A stretch of DNA of 38,151 nucleotides from Candidatus Woesearchaeota archaeon (lineage in GTDB: Archaea > Nanobdellota > Nanobdellia > Woesearchaeales > JABIAG01): the NCBI GenBank assembly GCA_019323235.1, contig JAHWHN010000153.1, positions 1-38,151 of the forward strand, read 5' to 3'. The notes under the pieces are model-generated. The model was not told where the DNA came from. It made no database searches and saw only the letters and a list, made by a program, of their open reading frames with translations. Of this stretch, positions 16,057 to 23,358 are shown in pieces (position 1 is the first letter of the stretch; every line of letters begins with the position of its first letter). Made by a program: the position numbers and the translations under genes.

Positions 16057-16767
16057 TTAATATTTTTCTAGTTCTTTTTGAGATATTCTTTGAAATTCTT
16101 TTGTTTCTTCACTAATGTAAGCAACATCAACTCTATCAATTTTAAAGTTGTTATCAAGAACTTTCTTTAAAGAATCTAAACATAATTTAATACCTTCTTT
16201 TACAGTCATACCTGTTTTGTATTTTTTATGTAAGATTTCAGTAATTTCACTATCTCCTTCACCAATAACTACTGCTCTATATGGAAAATAAATTCCAGTT
16301 GGGTCTGTCAAATATAATTTTGCTCCAGACTCATCAATTCCTCCAATTAATAGAGAAACTCCGAAAGGTCTTAAACCTCCAGATTGAGTAGTTAATTGTT
16401 TTAAGTCACAAATTTCTTTTACAACAGATGATACATCTATTGGACTATCATAAGTAACTTTGTGTTGTTGAGCATTTACTTGTGCTCTTTCAATTAAAAT
16501 TCTTGCGTCTGATAAAATTCCAGAAGCAGTAACTCCAATATGATTGTCAATTTGCCAAATTTTTTCAACTTCGCTTGTAATTATTAAAGGATCTAATATT
16601 TTTTTATCTGTAACGAATAAAACTCCGTCTTTACATACCATTCCTATTGCAGTTGAACCTTGTTTAACTGTCTTTTTTGCATACTCTACTTGTAATAATC
16701 TACCGTCTGGGCTGAACATAGTAATTGCTCTATCATATCCCATTAATTGATGTGGCATTGCTTGCAT
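16057..16767 (-). CDS. psmA: proteasome alpha subunit
   Basis: 236 aa. It begins MQAMPHQLMGYDRAITMFSP and continues GRLLQVEYA, the conserved H0-helix/gate region of alpha subunits, then GSTAIGMVCKDGV. The expected 20S outer-ring length is kept. A strong GGAGGG precedes the ATG. It follows Pop5 by 14 nt. The catalytic beta subunit is not in this window. Confidence 0.95.
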   Translation of the reverse strand: MQAMPHQLMGYDRAITMFSPDGRLLQVEYAKKTVKQGSTAIGMVCKDGVLFVTDKKILDPLIITSEVEKIWQIDNHIGVTASGILSDARILIERAQVNAQQHKVTYDSPIDVSSVVKEICDLKQLTTQSGGLRPFGVSLLIGGIDESGAKLYLTDPTGIYFPYRAVVIGEGDSEITEILHKKYKTGMTVKEGIKLCLDSLKKVLDNNFKIDRVDVAYISEETKEFQRISQKELEKY

Positions 16768-16781
16768 TTTTTATTCCCTCC

Positions 16782-17102
16782 TTATAACATGAATTTTTCT
16801 TCTGCTTTCTTTAAAATTCCGGATACTCCCAAAATTTTTATTTTAAAATCTTTAACTAAACCTAAAGCAACAATAACTTCGTCTTTAAATTTGTGATTGA
16901 ATCTGATAATTCCTTTATTGTCCTTGAATTTGTCTTCCATTATTACCGGATTGACTTTACTCATTCCTAAAATTCCTAGAAATTTGTTTAGAGAGGTATT
17001 TATTGAATCAGAAATAACTTTTTGGTCTTTATTACCGGTGACCTCAAAAACAATATAACGTTTTTTTTCTCGCATACTAGGCAGTAGCCTTTTCAGTTTC
17101 AT
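16782..17102 (-). CDS. rnp2: RNase P protein component 2 (Pop5)
   Basis: 106 aa. KLKRLLPSMREKKRYIVFEV is the family N terminus, supporting the first ATG. The small alpha-beta protein binds RNase P RNA for tRNA 5' maturation. It is first in the exosome/proteasome superoperon, as in many archaea. A minus-strand TATA box (CTTTATATATAA within about 17162-17175) lies some 60-70 nt upstream. Confidence 0.85.
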   Translation of the reverse strand: MKLKRLLPSMREKKRYIVFEVTGNKDQKVISDSINTSLNKFLGILGMSKVNPVIMEDKFKDNKGIIRFNHKFKDEVIVALGLVKDFKIKILGVSGILKKAEEKFML

Positions 17103-17202
17103 CTTAAAATGAGAAAATATAACCTTCTTCTCCTCTCTCTCTGCTTTTTAAGAAATACCAATTATATATAAAGCTTTCTACATACTTTATAAATATTCTA
17201 CT

Positions 17203-17218
17203 CTGAATTTTAATTCAG
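17203..17218. promoter_or_regulatory. palindrome upstream of the metalloprotein gene
   Basis: CTGAATT and AATTCAG (7-bp arms, TT spacer) lie just before a TATA-like GCTTATAAATTA (about 17231-17242), which is suitably placed for the ATG at 17267. Could be a regulator site; it is short enough to be chance. Confidence 0.3.
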
Positions 17219-17266
17219 GAATTGAGAAAATGCTTATAAATTAACATAAATTAATGGACTAACAAA

Positions 17267-18202
17267 ATGATATCAAATTCAAAAGTATTAAAATTCATGA
17301 AAAGAGAAGAAAATATTCAAATTTTAGAATATTTGATTGCAAAAATGTCTAAAGAATATTTAATTGGAAATATTAATACAGAAAAAGATGATTTATATTT
17401 TGGTGAAGAAAGTAAAATCGAGAAGATATTAGAAAAAAGTTGGGAAGATATTCAAGAACATATGGATATTGGAAAAGCCAAAATCCCAAAAATTGAACCA
17501 AAACCAGGTACAAACAAAGAACTGTTTCTTCAGAACTTATTCTATAAGTCGCCAGTTCCAGTAATATCTTCTTCAATGATTGGATTATTTGGATTAATTA
17601 AATTTTCAAAAATGGGTTTAGAAGATTATTTTTTATATTCTGAAATTGCTGGCGTTGCATATTTGGGATTTTTTAAAATATTAAGCTCAGGGATTGAAAT
17701 AATTAGAGAAAATAAAAATAGTACTTCAGGATATGTTTTATGTAATCGTCCAGACACATTATATGTTAAAAAGTATTTTAATGATAGTTTAAAAGAAACA
17801 ATTACACATGAATTGACACACTCTATCCAATTACAAAATCAAGGACCTATTAAAAGAAATTTTTACACTTTTGGGAATTATAGCTATATTAAAGAAGGTT
17901 TTGCAACTTTTTTAGAGAGAAGAGTTAATCAAAAAAACAGTGATGGAAGGTATAATGATAATTTAATTAAAGAAATTATAACACACATATATACGCATAA
18001 ATTTTTATCACGATTCTGTAAACGAGAAAAAATTAATTTCCCAAATGAAATTTTTGAAAAACTTGATATTCCTATTGGAAAAAAACCAGATCCTTACTTA
18101 TTTGGTCTTTCTGCTGTTGCATGTATGGTTGAAAAGTATGGAAGAGATGTTTTAGATATATTGGCTTTAGGTAAACCATTTCCAAAAGAATATCTAATTT
18201 AA
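17267..18202 (+). CDS. gluzincin-like zinc metalloprotein
   Basis: 311 aa. HELTH at 181-185 is a zinc-binding HExxH, and Glu210 in the later EGFATFLE gives the HExxH...ExxA third ligand of gluzincin peptidases, 25 residues after the second His. Two moderately hydrophobic stretches (about 98-113 and 126-141) may associate with the membrane; no signal peptide is seen. I do not recognise the family outside the zinc site. Its stop overlaps the convergent gene by 9 nt. Confidence 0.65.
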   Translation: MISNSKVLKFMKREENIQILEYLIAKMSKEYLIGNINTEKDDLYFGEESKIEKILEKSWEDIQEHMDIGKAKIPKIEPKPGTNKELFLQNLFYKSPVPVISSSMIGLFGLIKFSKMGLEDYFLYSEIAGVAYLGFFKILSSGIEIIRENKNSTSGYVLCNRPDTLYVKKYFNDSLKETITHELTHSIQLQNQGPIKRNFYTFGNYSYIKEGFATFLERRVNQKNSDGRYNDNLIKEIITHIYTHKFLSRFCKREKINFPNEIFEKLDIPIGKKPDPYLFGLSAVACMVEKYGRDVLDILALGKPFPKEYLI

Positions 18203-18499
18203 TAGATTATCTTTAAATTCAACACCTTGCATTTCTAAATCTCTTCTTAATTGAAGTAATTCATCTATATTAAAGTCAGAGATTTTATCCTTAAAATCCA
18301 ATCTTTTTTCTAAATCTGATAAATTTATTGATTTAGATTCAAAAGTTACTTTTCTACTTGACCTCATAAAGAATTTAATATCTGTTACTGCAACTTCTAA
18401 ATTATCATAAGTATGTATTGCAGAATAATCTAATTTTAATGTTAAGAATTTGTAATCGTTTCCAGATAAATACTTCCCCATGTAGTAATCTGCTTTCAC
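18194..18499 (-). CDS. hypothetical protein coupled to mtaB
   Basis: 101 aa, soluble, charged, alpha-beta pattern ending in a long helix (IDELLQLRRDLEMQGVEF). The frame opens with GTG at 18499 overlapping the mtaB stop as GTGA; an ATG at 18481 is the alternative. Coupling suggests a role near the tRNA methylthiotransferase, but I recognise no family. Confidence 0.55.
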   Translation of the reverse strand: MKADYYMGKYLSGNDYKFLTLKLDYSAIHTYDNLEVAVTDIKFFMRSSRKVTFESKSINLSDLEKRLDFKDKISDFNIDELLQLRRDLEMQGVEFKDNLLN

Positions 18500-19770
18500 T
18501 CTACTCTTAAGTCAAAGGTTGTACATTTATTAATTTTTACTTTTAATTTTTGTCCAAGTGAGAATCTTCCATCTTCATTTGGAATAATTATTGGTTTATA
18601 AAATATGTTTCTTCCTACTAAAGAGTTATTTGTCCCTTCTTCATCTAATAAGATTATGCCTTCCCATCCAACCCATTTTTTATTATTTTCAAAACTTCCC
18701 CACTGGAAAGCTGTCATTGCTCTATTAGCTCTTTGTTTTATTACTTCTGGGTCTACTTGTTCCATATTATAAGCTTTTGTTCCTAATCTTTTTCTGAATT
18801 TTGAAACATTTAGTACATCAAATTGAATATCTTTGATTAATTTCATTGTTTCATCAAAATCTTTTCCAGTTTCTTCTGGAAATCCAACTATCATATCAGA
18901 AGCAATATTTATCATAGGAATTTCTTCTCTAAATTTACTTACTATTTCTTTAAATTGTTTAATTGTGTAATGCCTGTTCATTTTTTTAAGAACTTCATCA
19001 CTTCCTGATTGAACTGGAATATGTACAAATTTGAAGAATTTTTTGTCTTTCATTACTTCAACTAATTCATCAAAGAATGGGTAGATGTGATCAGGATTCA
19101 TCATACCTAGTCTAATATAATAATCTCCAGGAATTTCAACTATTCTTTGTAATAACTCAACTAAGTTAGTACCAATATCCATTCCATAACATCCATTATC
19201 TTGAGAAGTTATCCAAATTTCTTTGCAACCATCTTTTAGTGCATTTTCAATATCTTCAACAATTTCTTCAACTGGAAATGAATAATAATCTCCTTTAATT
19301 GGTTTTACACTACAATAAGTACAACTACCTAAACAAGAATTTGATATTGGAATTATTCCAATTAATTTATTTGTTCTTATTCTTTTGAATCTTGTTTTAT
19401 TTATTCTTTCAGGAGACATTACTTGAATTGGATTGTTGTTAAGGGTTTCTTCAATTACTTCTAAGATTTTATCTAGATTATGCGTATTTAAAATTCCGCA
19501 ATTTGGATCTACTTTCCTTATGTTTTTAATCATATGTTCAGGAACACATCCACCAATAATTAAGATTTTATTTGGGAATTCTTCTTTGATTTTTTTTATT
19601 GATGCTAAAGCAACATCATCACCTTTTACAGTACAAATATTGAATACTACAATTTCTGCATCTTCAATATTATCAGCTAAACCAAAGTATTCACTAGTTA
19701 AGCCTTTCATTATTTCAGATTCTGCTTGGTTGTTACTACAACCGGAAGTTTTAAAGAAAATTTTATCCAT
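18496..19770 (-). CDS. tRNA t6A methylthiotransferase, MtaB/CDKAL1-like
   Basis: 424 aa radical SAM enzyme. The N-terminal UPF0004 domain supplies Cys11 (SGCSNNQAESE), Cys46 and Cys75 for one Fe-S cluster; CLGSCTYC gives Cys146, Cys150 and Cys153 for the SAM cluster; a TRAM-like domain ends the protein. The archaeal setting and SGCSNNQ favour the e-MtaB/CDKAL1 branch, which turns t6A37 into ms2t6A37 in tRNA, over MiaB. It lies between two unknown small genes in one operon. Confidence 0.85.
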   Translation of the reverse strand: MDKIFFKTSGCSNNQAESEIMKGLTSEYFGLADNIEDAEIVVFNICTVKGDDVALASIKKIKEEFPNKILIIGGCVPEHMIKNIRKVDPNCGILNTHNLDKILEVIEETLNNNPIQVMSPERINKTRFKRIRTNKLIGIIPISNSCLGSCTYCSVKPIKGDYYSFPVEEIVEDIENALKDGCKEIWITSQDNGCYGMDIGTNLVELLQRIVEIPGDYYIRLGMMNPDHIYPFFDELVEVMKDKKFFKFVHIPVQSGSDEVLKKMNRHYTIKQFKEIVSKFREEIPMINIASDMIVGFPEETGKDFDETMKLIKDIQFDVLNVSKFRKRLGTKAYNMEQVDPEVIKQRANRAMTAFQWGSFENNKKWVGWEGIILLDEEGTNNSLVGRNIFYKPIIIPNEDGRFSLGQKLKVKINKCTTFDLRVE

Positions 19771-19771
19771 T

Positions 19772-20053
19772 TTACTTCAGTTTTACTGGGGCCTTAATTG
19801 GAAGGTTTCCATATAAAGACAAATCTACTAAATGATAGTTTTCACGATTTTTATCATAATCCATATAAACTTTTACAACAGGATTAGAAAAAACTTGTTG
19901 ATATGTTTCTAAACTATCTCTATGTAATTCTAAAAATTCATCAACATCTTTTGTTAATAAATCTTTGTTTATTTTTAGAGCATCTATTTTTAATAACAAT
20001 TCTAATTTACTTTCGTCGATAAAAACTGTGTGTGATGGTATTAATGAATTCAT
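19772..20053 (-). CDS. hypothetical protein upstream of mtaB
   Basis: 93 aa, soluble. An N-terminal strand (HTVFIDESKLELLLKID) and an acidic helical middle lead to a short C-terminal beta region. It ends 1 nt before the mtaB start and heads the three-gene operon. The ATG is about 25 nt from a minus-strand TATA (GTTTATAAAAAAG, 20072-20084) that lies within an inverted repeat. Family not recognised. Confidence 0.55.
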   Translation of the reverse strand: MNSLIPSHTVFIDESKLELLLKIDALKINKDLLTKDVDEFLELHRDSLETYQQVFSNPVVKVYMDYDKNRENYHLVDLSLYGNLPIKAPVKLK

Positions 20054-20078
20054 TTTTTGTGAAAATTAAGTCTTTTTT

Positions 20079-20109
20079 ATAAACTTTTTCAAGAAATGGA
20101 AAAGTTTAT
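20079..20109. promoter_or_regulatory. 10-bp dyad over the promoter of the mtaB operon
   Basis: ATAAACTTTT (20079-20088) and AAAAGTTTAT (20100-20109) are perfect inverted arms with an 11-nt spacer. The lower arm is part of the minus-strand TATA box. The upper arm begins copy B of the two-copy element, mirroring the arrangement at 13446-13474. Confidence 0.5.
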
Positions 20110-20130
20110 GCCCAGAATGAAATTAAATTA
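20100..20130 (+). repeat. copy B of a two-copy intergenic element
   Basis: Matches 13463-13494 with a one-base gap and four substitutions. Core CAGAATGAAATTAAAT at 20113-20128 differs from copy A at one base. It lies directly after the DUF58 gene end and before the mtaB operon. Confidence 0.55.
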
Positions 20131-20131
20131 T

Positions 20132-20986
20132 CTAGAACTTTTGGTTTGTTATTGTGAATAGTACGTCAAAGATTTGTTGGTCTGTTGTGAATTGATAAAA
20201 TTTAGCTCCAGGAAATTGGTTTGCTAATCTTTTAATATCTGCTACGTGTTTGTTTAATTTGCTTAAATATTCTTGCTGAGCTCTTTTTGAAACATATGTT
20301 CTTAATTCAAATTCAGATTCAGCATCAATTAGTTTAAAGTCCCCTTCTAAATCCATATTCTTTTCAGATGGTGTTAGTATTTGTACTAATTTGATTATAT
20401 GGTCTTTTCCTAATAAGTGAAGTGCATTTTCTAATTCTTTTAATTCAAAGAAAAAGTCTGAAACAATTACTACATAAGATTTGGAATGTATTAATTTTTT
20501 ATATTTTTGAATTGAGTTATATAATTTTGAACTACCAGTAGGTTTTATTTTATTAAAAGTGTTTAAAATAGAAGTTATTTGTTTATGACCTTTAGCTCCT
20601 TTTAATATTTCTAAATCATTTGAGAAAGTTGAAAACTGAACTCGTTCGTTGTTCTTCATTCCTAAATATCCAAAACTAAGAGCTATTTTTCCAGCAAAAT
20701 CAAACTTGCCATCTGTATCCATACTTTTTGAAACATCAGTTAATATGTGAACGTTTAAGTTACGTTCCTCTTCAAATTGTTTAACATATAAATCATCTGT
20801 TCTTGCATAAACTCTCCAGTCTATGGCCTTATAATTATCTCCTGGACTGTAAATTCTATGTTCTTTGAATAGTGTTCCGGAACCAGAAGAATAAGATCTA
20901 TGCTCTCCAGAATACTTTGAATAAACATTACGATTCACCACTAGATTTAATCTATGTAGCTCATCCAAAAATTTTGGATCTATCAT
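20132..20986 (-). CDS. DUF58 family protein (Bat/MoxR operon)
   Basis: 284 aa. The DUF58 signature RIYSPGDNYKAIDWRVYART is clear and is followed by a VWA-like metal site LTDVSKSMD. In bacteria and archaea DUF58 proteins are encoded beside MoxR ATPases. Some relatives have N-terminal membrane helices; this one has none, so it is probably cytoplasmic. It is the last gene of the six-gene operon, 1 nt after MoxR. Confidence 0.9.
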   Translation of the reverse strand: MIDPKFLDELHRLNLVVNRNVYSKYSGEHRSYSSGSGTLFKEHRIYSPGDNYKAIDWRVYARTDDLYVKQFEEERNLNVHILTDVSKSMDTDGKFDFAGKIALSFGYLGMKNNERVQFSTFSNDLEILKGAKGHKQITSILNTFNKIKPTGSSKLYNSIQKYKKLIHSKSYVVIVSDFFFELKELENALHLLGKDHIIKLVQILTPSEKNMDLEGDFKLIDAESEFELRTYVSKRAQQEYLSKLNKHVADIKRLANQFPGAKFYQFTTDQQIFDVLFTITNQKF

Positions 20987-20987
20987 T

Positions 20988-21917
20988 CTATCTTATGATT
21001 TTGTTTATTGCGTCATCAACAGTTAAACCTTGTCTTTCTGCTTCAAAACTTAAGATTACTCTATGTCTTAAAACTGGTGCTGCTACTGCCTTTAAATCTT
21101 CAGTACTTACATGATTCTTACCTCTAATTAAAGCTCTTGCTTTTGCAGCTAAAATTAAAGCCATTGAAGCTCTCGGAGAGGCGCCATATAAGAATAATTC
21201 TTTATTTTTTCTTGTAGCTATTGTTATTTTAATAGCAGCTGTTCTTAAATCATTAGCAATAGGCATTTGTCTTGTTAATTCTTGTAGTTTAATTAATTGA
21301 CCTTTATCAAGAACTTTTTTTGGAGCTTCTAATCTTACATTTTCTGTAAATCTTTTTACAATTTCATGTTCTTCGTCTTCAGTTGGATAAGTTGTTTGGA
21401 TTTTTAATAAAAACCTATCAGACTGAGCTTCTGGTAAAGGATAAGTTCCTTCTTGATCAATTGGGTTTTGAGTTGCTAATACGAAAAATGGTTCTTCTAA
21501 TTTGTAGGTTTTATTACCAACAGTTACTTGTTTTTCCTGCATTGCTTCTAAGAATGCAGATTGGGATTTTGGTGTTGCTCTGTTAATTTCATCAGCTAAA
21601 ACAATATTTGCGAAAATAGGTCCTGGTTGAAATTTAAATTCTCTTTGTCCTCTCGCTTCAGAGATAATATAAGTTCCAATAATATCAGAAGGCATTAAAT
21701 CTGGAGTGTTCTGAATTCTAGAGAATGATAAATTAATTACTTGTGATAAAGTATTAATTGTTAATGTCTTTGCTAATCCTGGATAACCCTCTAACAAAGC
21801 ATTACCATTACATAACAAGCTAATTAAAACTTGTTCTATCATTTCGTCTTGACCTACAACTACCTTATGTATCTCATGATACACATGATCAAATATGTTT
21901 TTGTGCTCTTTTACCAT
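20988..21917 (-). CDS. MoxR-family AAA+ ATPase
   Basis: 309 aa from the ATG at 21917, chosen because GGGAG lies just upstream; an in-frame TTG at 21929 is less likely. Walker A is GYPGLAKT and Walker B LADEINRATPKSQSAFLEAM; ATQNPIDQEGTYPLPEAQSD provides sensor 1 and the conserved loop. MoxR proteins are hexameric ATPases thought to assemble or remodel VWA-protein complexes, which fits the operon. Confidence 0.93.
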   Translation of the reverse strand: MVKEHKNIFDHVYHEIHKVVVGQDEMIEQVLISLLCNGNALLEGYPGLAKTLTINTLSQVINLSFSRIQNTPDLMPSDIIGTYIISEARGQREFKFQPGPIFANIVLADEINRATPKSQSAFLEAMQEKQVTVGNKTYKLEEPFFVLATQNPIDQEGTYPLPEAQSDRFLLKIQTTYPTEDEEHEIVKRFTENVRLEAPKKVLDKGQLIKLQELTRQMPIANDLRTAAIKITIATRKNKELFLYGASPRASMALILAAKARALIRGKNHVSTEDLKAVAAPVLRHRVILSFEAERQGLTVDDAINKIIR

Positions 21918-21956
21918 TTTTTCTCCCAATTGTTATTATAATTTTGTCTTACTATA

Positions 21957-22817
21957 TTAATTTTTAGCTAATTCACTAAAATACCTTTTTACTATATCTT
22001 GCTTTTCTCTAGGAATATCTTCTTCCAAAGAAAAGTCCTTTTCTAAAAATACATCATCTTCTTTAAATGAACTTGAAATAAAATCCATTTTTTCTGGATT
22101 TTCATAATCTTCAATACTTAACTCATAATCAGTTGGTTTGATTTCAATATTCACAACCTCATTTCCTAATTGAGCAACTTGCGAGTCTCCAAATATTTCT
22201 CCCGAATCTGAAGTACCACCACCAACACCAGCAACTAAAGCTAAATTTTTAAATTTCCCAGTCAACTCTCCATCACCCAATACTACTTCTAATTTTTGAG
22301 AACCATCTCTTAAAATTTCTGCTCCCAAATCTTTCATTAAATCTAAACTTAAATCAAATACTTCTCCAACACTCATTAATCTAATATTTAATGATGCTAC
22401 GAAGATTATTAAAAATGACATGAAGAACATAAATAAAATTCTGGAGATTATTTTTTTGAAATCAACAAAATCTCCCATATCAACATTTCTTTTTACTTTT
22501 GATGTGACTTCTTTTTTTAGTTCCTCTACCAAAATATTTTGTTTGTGAAAATTGTCTTTAACAGTTCTTAATTCTTCATCTAATTCTGGATATTTACTTT
22601 CTACTAATAATATTGGATCTTCTTTTAATGAAATTAAAATTGTATAAATAAATACAACTCCAAAAGTAATTGAACCTACTATTAAAGGTGGCATACTAAC
22701 TATCATAGAAATAAAATAGGCAATTAGATAGGCAAAAGCTCCATTTAAGAAAGCTCTTAAAAGTCTAATTTTATAGATTCCATTTCTTATTTCTGAAAAT
22801 AGTTCATGTATGTTCAT
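21957..22817 (-). CDS. membrane protein of the MoxR/VWA operon
   Basis: 286 aa. Two N-terminal helices (about 25-43 and 45-64), a charged cytoplasmic-type segment, a third helix (about 127-149), then a long acidic domain with a Gly-rich stretch (LVAGVGGGTS). The end (REKQDIVKRYFSELA) resembles the C-terminal motif of large membrane proteins found in bacterial MoxR-DUF58-VWA clusters (recalled, not searched). It overlaps the upstream gene by 4 nt (ATGA). Confidence 0.65.
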   Translation of the reverse strand: MNIHELFSEIRNGIYKIRLLRAFLNGAFAYLIAYFISMIVSMPPLIVGSITFGVVFIYTILISLKEDPILLVESKYPELDEELRTVKDNFHKQNILVEELKKEVTSKVKRNVDMGDFVDFKKIISRILFMFFMSFLIIFVASLNIRLMSVGEVFDLSLDLMKDLGAEILRDGSQKLEVVLGDGELTGKFKNLALVAGVGGGTSDSGEIFGDSQVAQLGNEVVNIEIKPTDYELSIEDYENPEKMDFISSSFKEDDVFLEKDFSLEEDIPREKQDIVKRYFSELAKN

Positions 22818-23350
22818 TCTCTATCTAATACCTCAATTTCTTTTCTTACATCTTCAAAAAGTTCATCAAGATCACTACGAGAAACATTTGATATGTCTCT
22901 TAATTCATCATATAAATCATCAATTTCATTTCCAATATCAGCATAAGCATCTTGCATAGTTTTTGTTAATGTTATTATTTCAGTATTTTTGATGTTTAAT
23001 AATTCGTTTTTATCTTTCACTTCTTTTCTTGCACTAGCTAATTGACTTTGAACTGTTTGTAAATTTTGACTTAATTGGTCCTTTTCACTTGAAACTTCAG
23101 AGTATAGTTCATTTAATTTTTCTTTATCCTGAGATTTTCTGCTTAACTCATAACTTGTCTCGTTTAACTTTCTTTCTCTTTCCTCAATATCTTGTACTAA
23201 AGACTCGTAACTGTCTAATTGTTCATGATATTTGTCACTAATGTCATCAAAGTTTGTTTCATAATATGTTGTTAAAGTTAATAAATAACCAATACAAAGT
23301 ATACATATTATGAATAATACCAAGTTAATGTTTCTTTTTATGTAGCTCAT
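22814..23350 (-). CDS. single-pass coiled-coil protein
   Basis: 178 aa. An N-terminal signal-anchor (about 8-28, INLVLFIICILCIGYLLTL) is followed by about 140 residues of heptad-like, Glu/Lys/Leu-rich sequence with no Pro, predicted as a continuous coiled coil. A structural or tethering role in the operon's membrane complex is inferred. Starts 8 nt after the upstream gene ends. Confidence 0.7.
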   Translation of the reverse strand: MSYIKRNINLVLFIICILCIGYLLTLTTYYETNFDDISDKYHEQLDSYESLVQDIEERERKLNETSYELSRKSQDKEKLNELYSEVSSEKDQLSQNLQTVQSQLASARKEVKDKNELLNIKNTEIITLTKTMQDAYADIGNEIDDLYDELRDISNVSRSDLDELFEDVRKEIEVLDRE

Positions 23351-23358
23351 TTTTACCT

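Noticed and set aside
18496..19770. Reading the radical SAM enzyme as MiaB
   Set aside because: The archaeal context and N-terminal SGCSNNQ favour the MtaB/CDKAL1 branch; MiaB acts on i6A, which is not expected here.
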